From contig NC_087067.1 of NCBI RefSeq assembly GCF_963678635.1, positions 39,326,379-39,390,378 on the forward strand: a stretch of DNA of 64,000 bases. Direction: 5' to 3'. A model generated the notes under the pieces. The model did not search any database, was not told where the DNA came from, and saw only the letters and a list, made by a program, of their open reading frames with translations. Of this stretch, positions 1 through 8,799 are shown in pieces; the stretch's first letter is position 1; each line of letters begins with the position of its first letter. Both the position numbers and the translations under genes were made by a program. Origin of the DNA: Symsagittifera roscoffensis. Its lineage: Eukaryota > Xenacoelomorpha > Acoela > Convolutidae.

Positions 1-1745
1 ATGCTTAACCAATAGTTTGCGTGGAAACCAGTTTCTGGTTAGAAAATAAATAATGAGTTTTGATTTTTTTTCGTAACATCATTTTTTTGCAGTACTTGGC
101 ATTTTTTCTGCTCTTTTAAGTTTCAAAATTTGATGAACAGTGCTATCAAGAGTTGGTGAATGAACATTCGAATATTATCTGGATTTGTACAGAGCCTAAA
201 GACATTTAAAAATATGGTAGTTGAAAAGAATTTACACAATCGTTGTAACAACTTGATCGAAAGATGAACCAATCAGTAGTATGAGGCACTTACAATTATC
301 CAAAGAACACAAAGAATTGTGGTAGAAACACAATAATCATGGATTATTATTATGTGTTTTTAACATGTCAGTGCCTTCATTATGGTAGAACTTAATCATT
401 TTTTTTGCATGTGTTCAAGACTGGAAAAAAATATCTTTGTTGTTGTTCCATCGTAAGAAGTCTTTGATAGTAGTAATTTTGTAGTCTTCTCAGATGAAGC
501 TTTAAAAAAAGTATTTTTTCGAATTCTGTTGGTGGAATTGATTCAACACGTAGCTTTTTCAACTCACTCTGCTGATCAAATCATCTCATAAAATTTTTTT
601 GGTAAACTTTGATTTTTTCTCTAATTGGTTGTGATTTCTCTGTTTACTGAACTTCACAGAGTTCAGCTTCAGATGGTGACAATTCCGTACAGTCAAGCTT
701 GTCTAGTCTGTCAAACCATTCACAGTGGAACTTTCTTTTGTTTCACTAGCCTTATAGGCTTTCACAAACTTGTTGCTCCCCTCATTAGATCAAGAAACTT
801 TACCTCTACATATTTTAAGGATATGAAATCGTTAACCTTTTTAATATCTGATGGTTTTTTTATCACGAATATGCTTTGTAATCATATAAGTTTTGATACT
901 GTTCAGATCGTATCTCTCACTATTGATTCAAAAACATGGCAAAGTGTTTACATAGCGCTCATAAATGAGTTTTTGTTTTTTCAAGAATTTTGTAGACATG
1001 TCATCTTCATCGCCATTCTCAACAAATTCATCTTCATACTCGAAGACTTCTAGTCTTTTAGTTAAAGATGTGGCATTCAGTTTATCAAAGATGTTGTTAA
1101 CTGAATCTTTGACAGTGATTTGATTTCTAGAAATTTGGTTCTCATTTGTGGTTGGCTTTTTCAGCCAGAAGTTCCAAACTGGAAACAAAAGCAATTTTTA
1201 GGAAACAGAATATTTTTCACAAAAGAAACTTAGAACATCTTGCAGAATTGAAGATATCGAGACAGAAATAGGGACATGTTTTCCAATCCAAGCTTTTGTT
1301 GTGGTTGCTTTCATTTTTTCTGTAGGTACAAAAAATGACAGTAAGTCAAAAATTGATATATTACAATAGTTTCTGATCTTCAAAGTAGGGAATACTCAAT
1401 CCGCCAGTTTCTGAATATAACTGGCTTGCATCAATTCCAGCTATTGCTGTGCAAACATTTTGACGAGTCACGAATGTAAGTTTGGTCGACAAATCCTTTT
1501 CGTGTAAAAACTATTGATGGACTAGCTGTCAAGTCTTTACTCATTTTTTCACAAAAATCCATATTATATCCATAGAACGTATAGAAATTGTGATGTTTCG
1601 ATTTGTGTAAGCAGATGTTTGCTTAATTATGTAGCGTGTATCCCAGTTTGAACATGTCAGTGTCTTTATTTTTTGTAGAGCTCTATCTTTTTTCCGTGTC
1701 TTCATTACTAAAACAACATCTTTGTTGTTATACCATTTCTTTTAG
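1..1745 (-). pseudogene. Broken family B DNA polymerase (Polinton type), left-arm copy
   Basis: Read on the minus strand this is a head-to-tail mixture of polymerase segments in several frames. From 1735 down: a segment ending in SIVFTRK-like and ASQLY-like residues (pre-palm and palm motif A region), then directly the start of the exonuclease domain, the peptide KHVPISVSIS near 1260-1290, an acidic stretch followed by DDMSTKFLKKQK and RYVNTLPCF near 930-1050, and a segment with the counterpart of FHCEWFDSLDKL near 690-740. The family polymerase replicates element DNA by protein priming; this copy has stops and frameshifts throughout, including a TAA at 1623-1625 shared with four other copies. 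It is the mirror of 57845-59511. Function is surely lost; identity of the family is from recalled motif order, not a search. Confidence 0.72.
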
Positions 1746-2540
1746 AGGTCTAATTGGATACGGAAACTCCTGGATGGATATTTTTGTTTGCAAACTTTAA
1801 AATGTTTGGACCACTTGGGATTATACATGACTTAATCTGCTAGGAAAAAAGAACCTGTATTTTTTATGTTGCTTCTAGTCTTCCCAGTTCATGCTCTCTT
1901 GGTCATGTGACTGAATTACGTTTCTGTTTTTACGTAAAAAACACTTGTTTCATCAGTATATGTTATTTCGGTTGTTAGTCCTCCAAACCAAAAAACCTCC
2001 CGAGAATAGACACAACAGAATGAGCCTCGTTATTTTGATATTGAGTGTTTTGAAAAGAATATGGTGAAAGAAATAGTTTACGGGGATGGATAAATTGTAG
2101 GATATTCATTTCTTCTTCCAAACTAAAATTCAAACAAACTTCCAAATCTACTTGGTGTACGAAACGTTTTCATGGAATCAGTTGGAGTAGCAACTACGGA
2201 AAATATACTGAATTTGGAAGAATTTTGAGGATTGTAGTAGCCTCTGAAATGGATTTTTTGGAAAGGGTAAGATTCTGTTCTGTCTGAATTTTTGAAACCA
2301 AAGCTTTTAAATTTAAATGACTACGTTTGCCAAAAACTTCAGTATTTCATTTTCAAAGATGAGGAATATGGTTGCAGGTGTAGCACTCACCCATTTCGTC
2401 ATTCAAAAACTCTTCACTGTGCAGAAAGAAAAGTTTTTGCATACGGAATATGGATCGATGTTTTTTAACAAATTATAAATCATAAAATCCTTTTTGTACT
2501 ACTTTTTTTGAATTCCAACTAAATGTCATTGTCATTTGTT
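1746..2540 (+). pseudogene. Unrecognised conserved segment U upstream of the ATPase
   Basis: I do not recognise this gene. The segment sits just before the ATPase on the same strand and recurs at 4961-5750 and, on the minus strand of the right arm, at 46560-47050, 48931-49430, 53101-53984 and 56941-57844. One frame reads GWIFLFAN and SCSLGHVTE in its first half and, after a shift, FHGISWS, YGKYTE and LNDYVCQKLQYFIFKDEE. By-eye comparison of 2160-2230 with the minus strand near 46800-46870 puts many differences at the third codon position of the FHGISWS frame, which supports this strand as the coding one. Stops and frameshifts interrupt it. By position it could be another Polinton structural or assembly gene, but nothing in it proves that. 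Confidence 0.45.
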
Positions 2541-2599
2541 TTAGAATTAAGATGGTCAATCACAGCCATAATATCGTAAATATAGCAACTTTTATATTT

Positions 2600-3356
2600 A
2601 ATGAAAAAAATAACGAAACAAGACATGGAAGTTGGATGAACGTACATGTAAGAGACCTCTACTATTTTTTCTGTGCCAATTTTTGCTATAGTTATGATGC
2701 TAGTATGTGCAATCGTTCGAATAGTGTTATCCACAACATGTGAAGAAACGACAGTTTGAATCGCAATTTTATTCGTCAAATATATTCTACCTTCTCCAAA
2801 GCTATGAATAAAAATATATCTACCAACGAACGAATTTTTATTTCCCTTGTTGGTCTAAATGTATCTGGAAAATCTCATTTTCCTTTTGATTGGTGGAAAA
2901 TTGGTGTTTTTCAACTAGCAGTTGACAGAAATTTCTATTTTTTCCATTATTATTAACCTCTTCATGGTCAAATGCAAAAAAAAACATATTTACTCAAGAA
3001 GCAGATTTTGCCTTCCCAATAGCGGAACTAAGTATCTTCTTATATTTGTTGATTTTTTTCAGAAAATTTAAATTTCAACCATTTTTAAAAAAACGCCACT
3101 GCTTGAAGAAACAGGGGTCTGAAAACAATATATATCAAACACAATTTTTTTCATCAAAGCAAATTGGACAGTTATGTAGAGTTACAAAATACATACATAA
3201 TTTTGTTCAAATCGCCGAGACATATAATACAAATCAATACATTAAGTCAACAACGAGGTCTAGCATCTCAATTGTAAGATCAGTTTCCAATTGCAACATC
3301 AGTTTCCTATGGTCATCTTCTTTGATTCAACCCCAAAAACAATTGATTCGCGTAGG
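2600..3356 (+). pseudogene. Broken A32/FtsK-HerA-like packaging ATPase, left copy 1
   Basis: The family is a P-loop ATPase that pumps DNA into virus-like capsids. Frame pieces run from MNVHVRDLYYFFCANF at about 2636, through ERIFISLVG and a decayed Walker A (Gly-Leu-Asn-Val-Ser-Gly-Lys-Ser, 2852-2875, with Val in place of a Gly), to GLKTIYIKHN, VELQNTY, LFKSPR and SVSYGHLL between about 3110 and 3330. The Walker B stretch is lost between about 2990 and 3090. A TAA at 3275-3277 after Ser-Gln-Leu is shared with the copies at 52436 and 56301. At about 3356 the homology to the right arm ends abruptly and a U fragment follows. An open reading frame of 110 codons at 3046-3378 lies in a different frame and is probably spurious. 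Confidence 0.75.
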
Positions 3357-3357
3357 T

Positions 3358-3650
3358 ATGTTTTGGACCCTAACATAAATTCGAAAGAAATGGAGAAAAA
3401 AATTCCTTTTGGAGGTCTAATTGGATGGATAAATTCCTGTATGGATTAATTTATTTGCAAACTCTAAAATCTTTGGACCGCTTGCGATTCACTATGAATC
3501 TGCCGGATCTGCGAAATCTACGAGCAAAAAAGAAACTGTATTTTTTTTGTTGCATCTAGTCTTCTCAGTTCTTGCTCTCTTGGTCATGTGACTGGTTTAC
3601 TTTTCTGTTTTCATGTTGAAACATTTGCATCCTCAGTATATGCTTTTTTG
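3358..3650 (+). pseudogene. Fragment of segment U
   Basis: The sequence beginning TTTTGGACCCTAACATAAAT recurs at about 4961, and its reverse complement lies near 48130 and 50480. It covers only the first part of U (to about the SCSLGHVTG region) and then switches to the middle of the ATPase, so it is a truncated copy joined to another module. Confidence 0.5.
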
Positions 3651-3870
3651 ATTGTTAGCCAGTTTGAAAGAGTAGATTTTGGCTTCATTTGAATTATTTC
3701 CAATAACGAAACTAAGTATCTGCGGATGTTTGATGATTCTTGTAAGAAATTTTCAAACACGAAACTTTTTCTAAAAAATGCCACTGCCTGAAGAAACAGG
3801 GGTCTGAAGACAATATACAAGAAACACAATTTATTTCATCAAAGTATAATGGGCAGACATCTAGAGTTAC
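3651..3870 (+). pseudogene. ATPase fragment with the Walker B region
   Basis: One frame reads FERVDFGFI-like residues followed by NNETKYLRMFDDSCKKF and, after a stop, GLKTIYKKHNLFHQS. The Asp-Asp pair is the Walker B acidic motif that follows the P-loop in this ATPase family. The fragment stops at about 3868, where it is joined directly to the N-terminal part of an integrase. The same junction is seen on the minus strand at about 47620 and 49990, so it arose before those copies separated. Confidence 0.65.
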
Positions 3871-3879
3871 AAAAAACAT

Positions 3880-4600
3880 AAGGTTTATCATAAAAGAAAG
3901 TCGAACAATTATTACAAACCAAGACATCGTACATAAATTTTGGTTCCCTAATCAGACGTTTCAGAAGATTTCAAGCTTTTTCAAAATACATCAGTGAAAT
4001 CTGTTGTATGGACTTGGCTTTTTGTAGACAAGTTAGATGTTCAAAACAATGGATTCCAGTTTGTATTACTTGCTGTAGATGTTTGTCAGAGTTCAAACAA
4101 CGAAAACAAAGTATACCACAGACACTTGACAAAGTTTCAAAACCTCCTTTTTCTTGAATTAACCCTCCTGAAAATTTTGGTTTGATAAAGAAACAGAATA
4201 TGTGGGAACTTTTTTTTAAAAATGGGGGAAAAACACTGTGAACAAGCCTCCCGACATTCAGAATCGACTCTCACTGCAAAGAAGATTGAAGCAAAGAATC
4301 AAGTAACTTTTGTCAATTATACTTTTCACGAACTCAAAGAACTGTCCCAATTTTTGGAAAACTATATGTTTGTTGAGAATTGTAATGTAACTAAACTGTG
4401 TTGTTTTTTATTGTCTTCTTGTTTAAATAATTTCCCTCTAAAATCACTTCCTAATTACTATTCGAGTAGTAACAGCATGAGTTGGAATAATGATTTTTCA
4501 AAAAAAAATTTAATCTTAAAAAAATCACACCAAAGTTTTTTTTCATTTTGTTCTATGAAAACAATTACTAACTGGATTAGAATCACAAAATAATTCAAAC
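3880..4600 (+). pseudogene. Broken retroviral-type integrase (Polinton INT), left copy
   Basis: Segments in consecutive frames show an N-terminal linker (RRFRRFQAFSKYISEI), the start of the catalytic core (CCMDLAF, then VDKLDVQNNG and LLAVDV, which hold the first two expected acidic positions), a region readable in a third frame as FWFDKETEYVGTF, and HELKELSQF further on. The family cuts and joins the ends of the element into new sites. A frameshift sits in the five-T run at 4019-4023, between CMDLAF and VDKLDV, and the same run occurs in three right-arm copies. The C-terminal chromo/SH3-like domain is not present here. Inactive; the call rests on recalled family motifs. Confidence 0.7.
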
Positions 4601-4955
4601 TTGCAGAACTTGAAAATAGACTCACAGATATCTCAATTTCAAATTCTCTGCATAATGATAGAAGAAGAAGAAACCTAGAAATTTGGTCCGAAAAACAAGA
4701 AAACTATGGGAAATCGTAGAAATGTAAATCAATGGAAAAATGATCAACCCTTACAACTACAACGAGAAAAATACAAAAAAATGCTCTACATAATTCTCTC
4801 ATCACTAGGTTATATGGTGATTTCAAAGAAATTTGTATCATTATTGACCTTTACAATGTAGAAAAGTAACGTACAGGAATTGAACGAAATTCTTATTTTT
4901 TACGAGATAAAAAGCAAAAATTTTCTTCAAAGAAAAACTTTTTTTTTCTGCTTGT
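4601..4955 (+). pseudogene. Possible small coiled-coil-type ORF remnant after the integrase
   Basis: The frame KLAELENRLTDIS followed by LHNDRRRRNLEIWSEKQ is rich in charged residues and leucines spaced like a short helix. Its reverse complement occurs near 50800, and a shorter relative near 42380 and 43220. Small charged proteins of this kind are found in related elements, but this is too short and too broken to name. The rest, to about 4955, is AT-rich with no clear frame. Confidence 0.3.
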
Positions 4956-4960
4956 ATTGT

Positions 4961-5750
4961 TTTGGACCCTAACATAAATTCGAAAAAAATGGAGCAAAAA
5001 ATTCCTTTTGGAGGTCTAATTGGATGGATAAATTCCTGTATGGATTAATTTATTTGCAAACTCTAAAATCTTTGGACCGCTTGCGATTCACTATGAATCT
5101 GCCGGATCTGTGGAATCTACGAGGAAAAAAGAACCTGTTTTTTTTTGTTGCGTCTAGTATTCCCAGTTCATGCTCTCTTGGTCATGTGACTGGTTTACTT
5201 TTTTGTTTTTATGAGAAAACATTCGCTTCAACAACATATGCTTCTTTCGATTGTTAGACAATTTAACCAAAAAAAACCGAGAAAAAAAATAACAGATTAG
5301 TTACAAAAGTGTTAAAAAGCCTGGTTGTTTTGGATAATGATTGTATTGAAAACAATTACTATTCATTTCAACCAAAAAAAAACTCCCGAGAAAAGAGTTA
5401 ACAGAATAATTAAAAAAGTTTCAAAAAGCCTGATTGTTTTGGATATTGATTGTGTTGAAAACAATATGGTGAAAGAATTAGAAGTTTATAAGGATGTAAA
5501 AACTGTAGAATAATCATTTCTTCCTCCAAACCAAATTCAAACCAAATTTCCAATCTACTTGATGTACAAAACATTTTCATGGAATCAGTTGAATTTTTTC
5601 CAAAGGGTTATGAAAAATTTAAGAGTCTGTCTGACTTTTTGAAACCAAAGCTTTTAACTCTGAATGACTACGCTCGCCAAACACTTCAGTATTTGATATT
5701 CAAAGATGAAGAACAGGGTTGGAGGTGCAGCACCCACCCATTTCGTTTTA
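4961..5750 (+). pseudogene. Segment U, left copy 2
   Basis: Second left-arm copy of the unrecognised gene. It starts with the same TTTTGGACCC boundary as 3358, has IPSSCSLGHVTG at about 5160, carries an internal imperfect duplication of about 110 bases (5270-5390 and 5380-5500, both with AACCAAAAAAAA and GTTAACAGA-like stretches), and ends in KPKLLTLNDYARQTLQYLIF at about 5640-5700. It is followed in the same orientation by an ATPase copy. The longest clean stretch is 5579-5827, which reads from U into the ATPase N-terminus. Confidence 0.45.
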
Positions 5751-6960
5751 TGAAGAAACTAATGAAAAAAATCATAGACGTACATGTAAAAGATCTCTTC
5801 TTGTTTTTCTGTGCCAACTTTTTTTAATATTTATGATGCTAGCATGGAAATTGTTCGAATAATGTTATCCACAACATCAGAAGAAACGACAGTTTGGACA
5901 GCTATTTTATCAAATACAGTCAGTTATATTATACCTTCTCCATAGCTATGAATTATATGATATCTGCCAAAGAACGATTTCTTGTTTCCCTTTTTGGTTC
6001 AAATGGATCTGGAAAACTTAATTTTTGATTGGATGAGAATTGGTACTTTTCAACTAACAATTGACAAAAATTTCTAATTTTGTCAACAATATCAACCTCT
6101 TTATGGTCAAATGCAAAAAATTTTAAATTTATTCAACGAGTAGATTTTGGCTTGATTTAAAATCTTCCCAAAAACGTAATTAAAAATCTGCTTATTTTTG
6201 ATGATTCTTGTGAGAAATTTTTAAACTCCAAACATTTTGTAAAAAAAGCCACTGCCTGAAGAAGCAGGCTTCTGAAGACAATTTATTCCATCAAAGCAAA
6301 ATGGGCAGACATGTAAAGTTACAAAATTTGCACACAGTCTTGTTCAGTTTGCCAAGAGAAATTTTACAAATCAATACAATTAGTCAACAACTAGGTCTAT
6401 GATCTCAATTGAAAGAGTGGTATCATGATGCAACATCAGTTTCTTATGGTCATCTATTTTGATTCACCTTAAAAAAACAGTTGATTTACCTAGATATTGC
6501 TCTAACCGTGGCTCAGTTTCAACGAAACAATTATTAAACAGCTGGAATAAAGACAAAGCTTTTGGAGTACACGACATTTCTCTATTCTCCCAATATTTCA
6601 AAAATTTTCCGAAAGTCTTCGAAAACAAGTCAATTTCAAAGGTCCAAAAAATTTCATCAGTTTCTGAACGGATTTTTGGTAAACCTATTAAGAGGAGAGC
6701 TTCAAGTCATTCAGAGAAATACGTAGTAAAAATAACGAAAAGAATATTTAGATATAACACAAAAAAAACTCCTTTACGCTGAAGAAAAATTGAGTCATAT
6801 TTTACATTTATGATCACCCATTTTGCATTAAATGATTAACATTGCATGGAACAGTTGGATTTAATTCCGAACTTTGTTTTTTATTCATAGAGTACACTTC
6901 CAAGCAAACCAAAAAATGGAACAAAAGCAAGACAATTAGGAGATTGTACAAAAAGATTTT
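5751..6960 (+). pseudogene. Broken packaging ATPase, left copy 2, intact P-loop motif
   Basis: This copy keeps both nucleotide-binding motifs as short islands: Walker A Gly-Ser-Asn-Gly-Ser-Gly-Lys at 5996-6016 after KERFLVSLF, and Walker B LLIFDD at 6188-6205. The C-terminal part is the open stretch 6459-6780, with PRYCSNRGSVSTKQ near its start and FGKPIKRRASSHSEK near its end. Between these islands lie stops and frame changes; the codon at the Ser-Gln-Leu position (about 6395) is Lys and not the stop seen in the other lineage. It mirrors 44460-45440. It cannot make a full ATPase. Confidence 0.72.
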
Positions 6961-7329
6961 GATTCTACTTACAGTTCTGTAATTGCTGGAATGCATACGA
7001 GTAACAATAAGCACCTTTTCGATTTAGTTTTGAAATCTTTAGAATTAAACTAGGCCATTCAGTTACCATATTTGATAATCGAGAAGTCAAAAAATCTATT
7101 GTAGACTTTGTGTAGGCACCAAAGCGAAACAAGCGAAACAAGCGAAACAAGCGAAACAAGCGAAACAAGCGAAACAAGCGAAACAAGCAAAACAAGACTT
7201 TCCGGATTTTTATTTCAAAATTTTGGAAGCAAATTTGTTATCACCAATATCCACCTGATCTGTTATCAACAAGAATGCCAAAGCAAAAGACAAGAACATG
7301 GATCCGTTTCAAAATTTGACAAAGTAAAA
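6961..7329 (+). other. Linker between ATPase tail and integrase N-terminus
   Basis: The stretch is conserved on the other strand at about 44010-44345 and, more distantly, 51561-51900 and 55431-55760, and one frame stays largely open (SSVIAGMHTSNNKHLFDLV onward). I cannot assign a product. It contains the 9-bp minisatellite at 7117-7196. Confidence 0.4.
7117..7196. repeat. (GCGAAACAA)n minisatellite, about nine units
   Basis: A 9-base unit GCGAAACAA is repeated head to tail, the last units being GCAAAACAA. In the right arm the corresponding place near 44160 has a single unit (CTTGTTTTGC on the + strand). The array therefore expanded in the left arm only. The unit is a multiple of three and translates as a Ser-Glu-Thr repeat in one frame. 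Confidence 0.95.
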
Positions 7330-7545
7330 CTAAACAGATTGTATTCTAGGGGTATGGCTGCGTACGGTTCTTGCGTACGGATTTGAATAAAGCCAGTGGT
7401 TTTTCATAAAAGAAAGTGGAACAATTCTTACAAACCAAGACATCATACATAAAATTTGGTCCATTAGCTAGACGTTTCCGAAGACCGCAAGGTTTTTCAA
7501 AATACATCAATGAAATCTGGTGTATGATCATGGCTTTCTCCTTCT
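7330..7545 (+). pseudogene. Integrase N-terminal fragment, cut off at the end of the left arm
   Basis: One frame reads VKLNRLYSRG, then KASGFS, VEQFLQTKTSY and RRFRRPQGF, and ends in EIWCMIMAF, where the first catalytic Asp of the core would be expected (Ile here, Asp in the other lineage). The match to the right arm (43823-44008 on the opposite strand) ends here, just where the core begins, and the DNA beyond is unrelated. This is the lineage that lacks the five-T frameshift. Confidence 0.6.
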
Positions 7546-8289
7546 TCTTAGTCCTCTTCGGAGTCAAACATTTTCACCCACGTTGGCTACTGAAGTCATT
7601 TTTACACTCTTCTTTGTCTTCACTTGGCTATTCAAGTACCTCTTACACTCTTCTTCTTCCAATTCGAACTACTTGACCAGCTTTGGCTACTCAAGTGACT
7701 CTTTGACTCTTCTGTTTGACTCTTCTGCTTGGTCAATTTTTTGCTCTTCTTTGCGAAAAAGGCGCTATTTAAAAACTCGTCATAACATTTTTATTCTCGA
7801 TTTCAATTTCAATCTTTCGTGCCAGAAATCAAATTCGACAAAAATGAATTTTTGAGCAAAAAATCCAAAAATTCGTCAAAAGAGATTAAGCCTTGAGATC
7901 AAAAACATTCGATTGAAACATACAAATTCATGAATCTAAACCAGATATTGGACAAAAACTGACTTATTGGATTCTCAAAAATTATTTCATTCTCGACATA
8001 TTGATTTGAATGAAATATTGACATATTGGAAAAAAAATGAAAAATAACTTAGTAGTTCAAACATAACTGCGGTCGTAACTTTGTGTGCTACCTTCTTTAT
8101 CATCTTAAAAAACCCCTCTAAATTGAAAAAAATAAGAAAGTTCAAAATTTTTTTCAGTTTTTTTTTGCCCATATTTGTCTATTCAATAAGTGTATATTTT
8201 GCTATATTCTTCGTGTATTGAGACGTACCGAACCTTATGACTGGATTTATGTTTGTTCAAAGATTACGAGGCCAAATTGTGAATTTTGG
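7546..8289. other. No gene; weak repeats of a TTGGCTACT-type motif
   Basis: Three related stretches begin TTGGCTACTGAAGTC (about 7584), TTGGCTATTCAAGTA (about 7624) and TTGGCTACTCAAGTG (about 7682), each followed by an ACTCTTC run. Open frames here are T-rich and change with each unit. The rest is AT-rich and without a recognisable signal. Confidence 0.5.
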
Positions 8290-8735
8290 GCCTTGTAAGT
8301 GGATTCCGGAACAGGCCAAAATCAGATTTGTCCACAGGAATCCATCAGAAAATTCGTGGAAACCGCAACAAATTTGTGGTATCCGGAACACCTTGTGGAA
8401 TCCACAAACAAATAATAATATATATGTTTAGTAATTTTAAGCTGTCCTGGAATCCGAAACTGTAAGTGGAGTCCGCAAATTGTAAGCGGAATCCGCAAAT
8501 TGCAAGTGGAATCCGCAAAATGTAAGCGGAATCCGAAAATTGAAAGCTGAATCCGCATAAATTTGCGGAATCCACTTACACTTGAGGAATTCGCTTACAG
8601 TTGCGGAATTCAGAACCTCTAGCTATATTCTCATGTTGCGGAATCCGCGACAAAACAAACGTACCGACAAAATTTACGTTACAGGTACTTGTACGCGGAA
8701 TCCACAGAAATGTTGTAGGTGAAACCCACTTACAT
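8290..8735. repeat. Degenerate 20-bp satellite with a direct-to-inverted switch
   Basis: The unit is close to GAATCCGCAAATTGTAAGCG. From about 8450 to 8545 five units run head to tail, then at CCGCATAAATTTGCGG (about 8551-8566) the orientation flips and units continue inverted as GAATTCGCTTACAGTTGCGG to about 8612. More decayed relatives of the GGAATCC core occur at 8290-8410 and 8640-8735. The two halves could fold into an imperfect hairpin. Open frames across it are translations of the repeat, not genes. Confidence 0.85.
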
Positions 8736-8744
8736 TTTGGAACA

Positions 8745-8790
8745 TGTTTAAAAATTAGTGTCTGGAATCCAGGAACATACAGACACAAAA
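8745..8790. repeat. Short repeat shared in inverted orientation with 34349-34396
   Basis: The sequence around CATGTTTAAAAATTAGTGTCTGGAATCCAGGAACA reads in reverse complement at about 34349-34396 as TGTTCCTGGATTCCAGAGACAATTTTTTAAACATG with a few changes. The pieces are given in short form here: the shared core is TTCCTGGATTCCAGA. Confidence 0.6.
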
Positions 8791-8799
8791 TTGTGCGCC

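Larger units (their letters stand above)
1..7545. repeat. Left arm of a giant inverted repeat
   Basis: The first bases (ATGCTTAACCAATAGTTTGC) reappear as their reverse complement ending at 59511, and successive stretches of 1-7545 match the other strand of the right arm in order, with scattered substitutions and small indels. The arm may extend to the left of the window. Homology stops at about 7545, inside the integrase core, where the right arm (about 43823) continues with integrase but the left arm passes into unrelated T-rich DNA. The arm holds modules of Polinton-like genes in the order polymerase (minus), U, ATPase, U fragment, ATPase fragment, integrase, U, ATPase, integrase (all plus). 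Confidence 0.9.

Noticed and set aside
625-1053. 142-codon plus-strand open stretch in the left arm
   Set aside because: It lies opposite the polymerase frame, which has family motifs on the minus strand; it is an antisense shadow.
3046-3378. 110-codon plus-strand frame in the ATPase region
   Set aside because: A neighbouring frame of the same stretch reads GLKTIYIKHN, VELQNTY and SYGHLL, as expected for the ATPase, so this frame is out of phase.
6965-7195. Minus-strand frame with a Leu-Phe-Arg repeat
   Set aside because: It is only the translation of the 9-bp minisatellite.
8322-8575. Two overlapping minus-strand frames over the 20-bp satellite
   Set aside because: Both are translations of repeat units; the frame repeats with the DNA unit.
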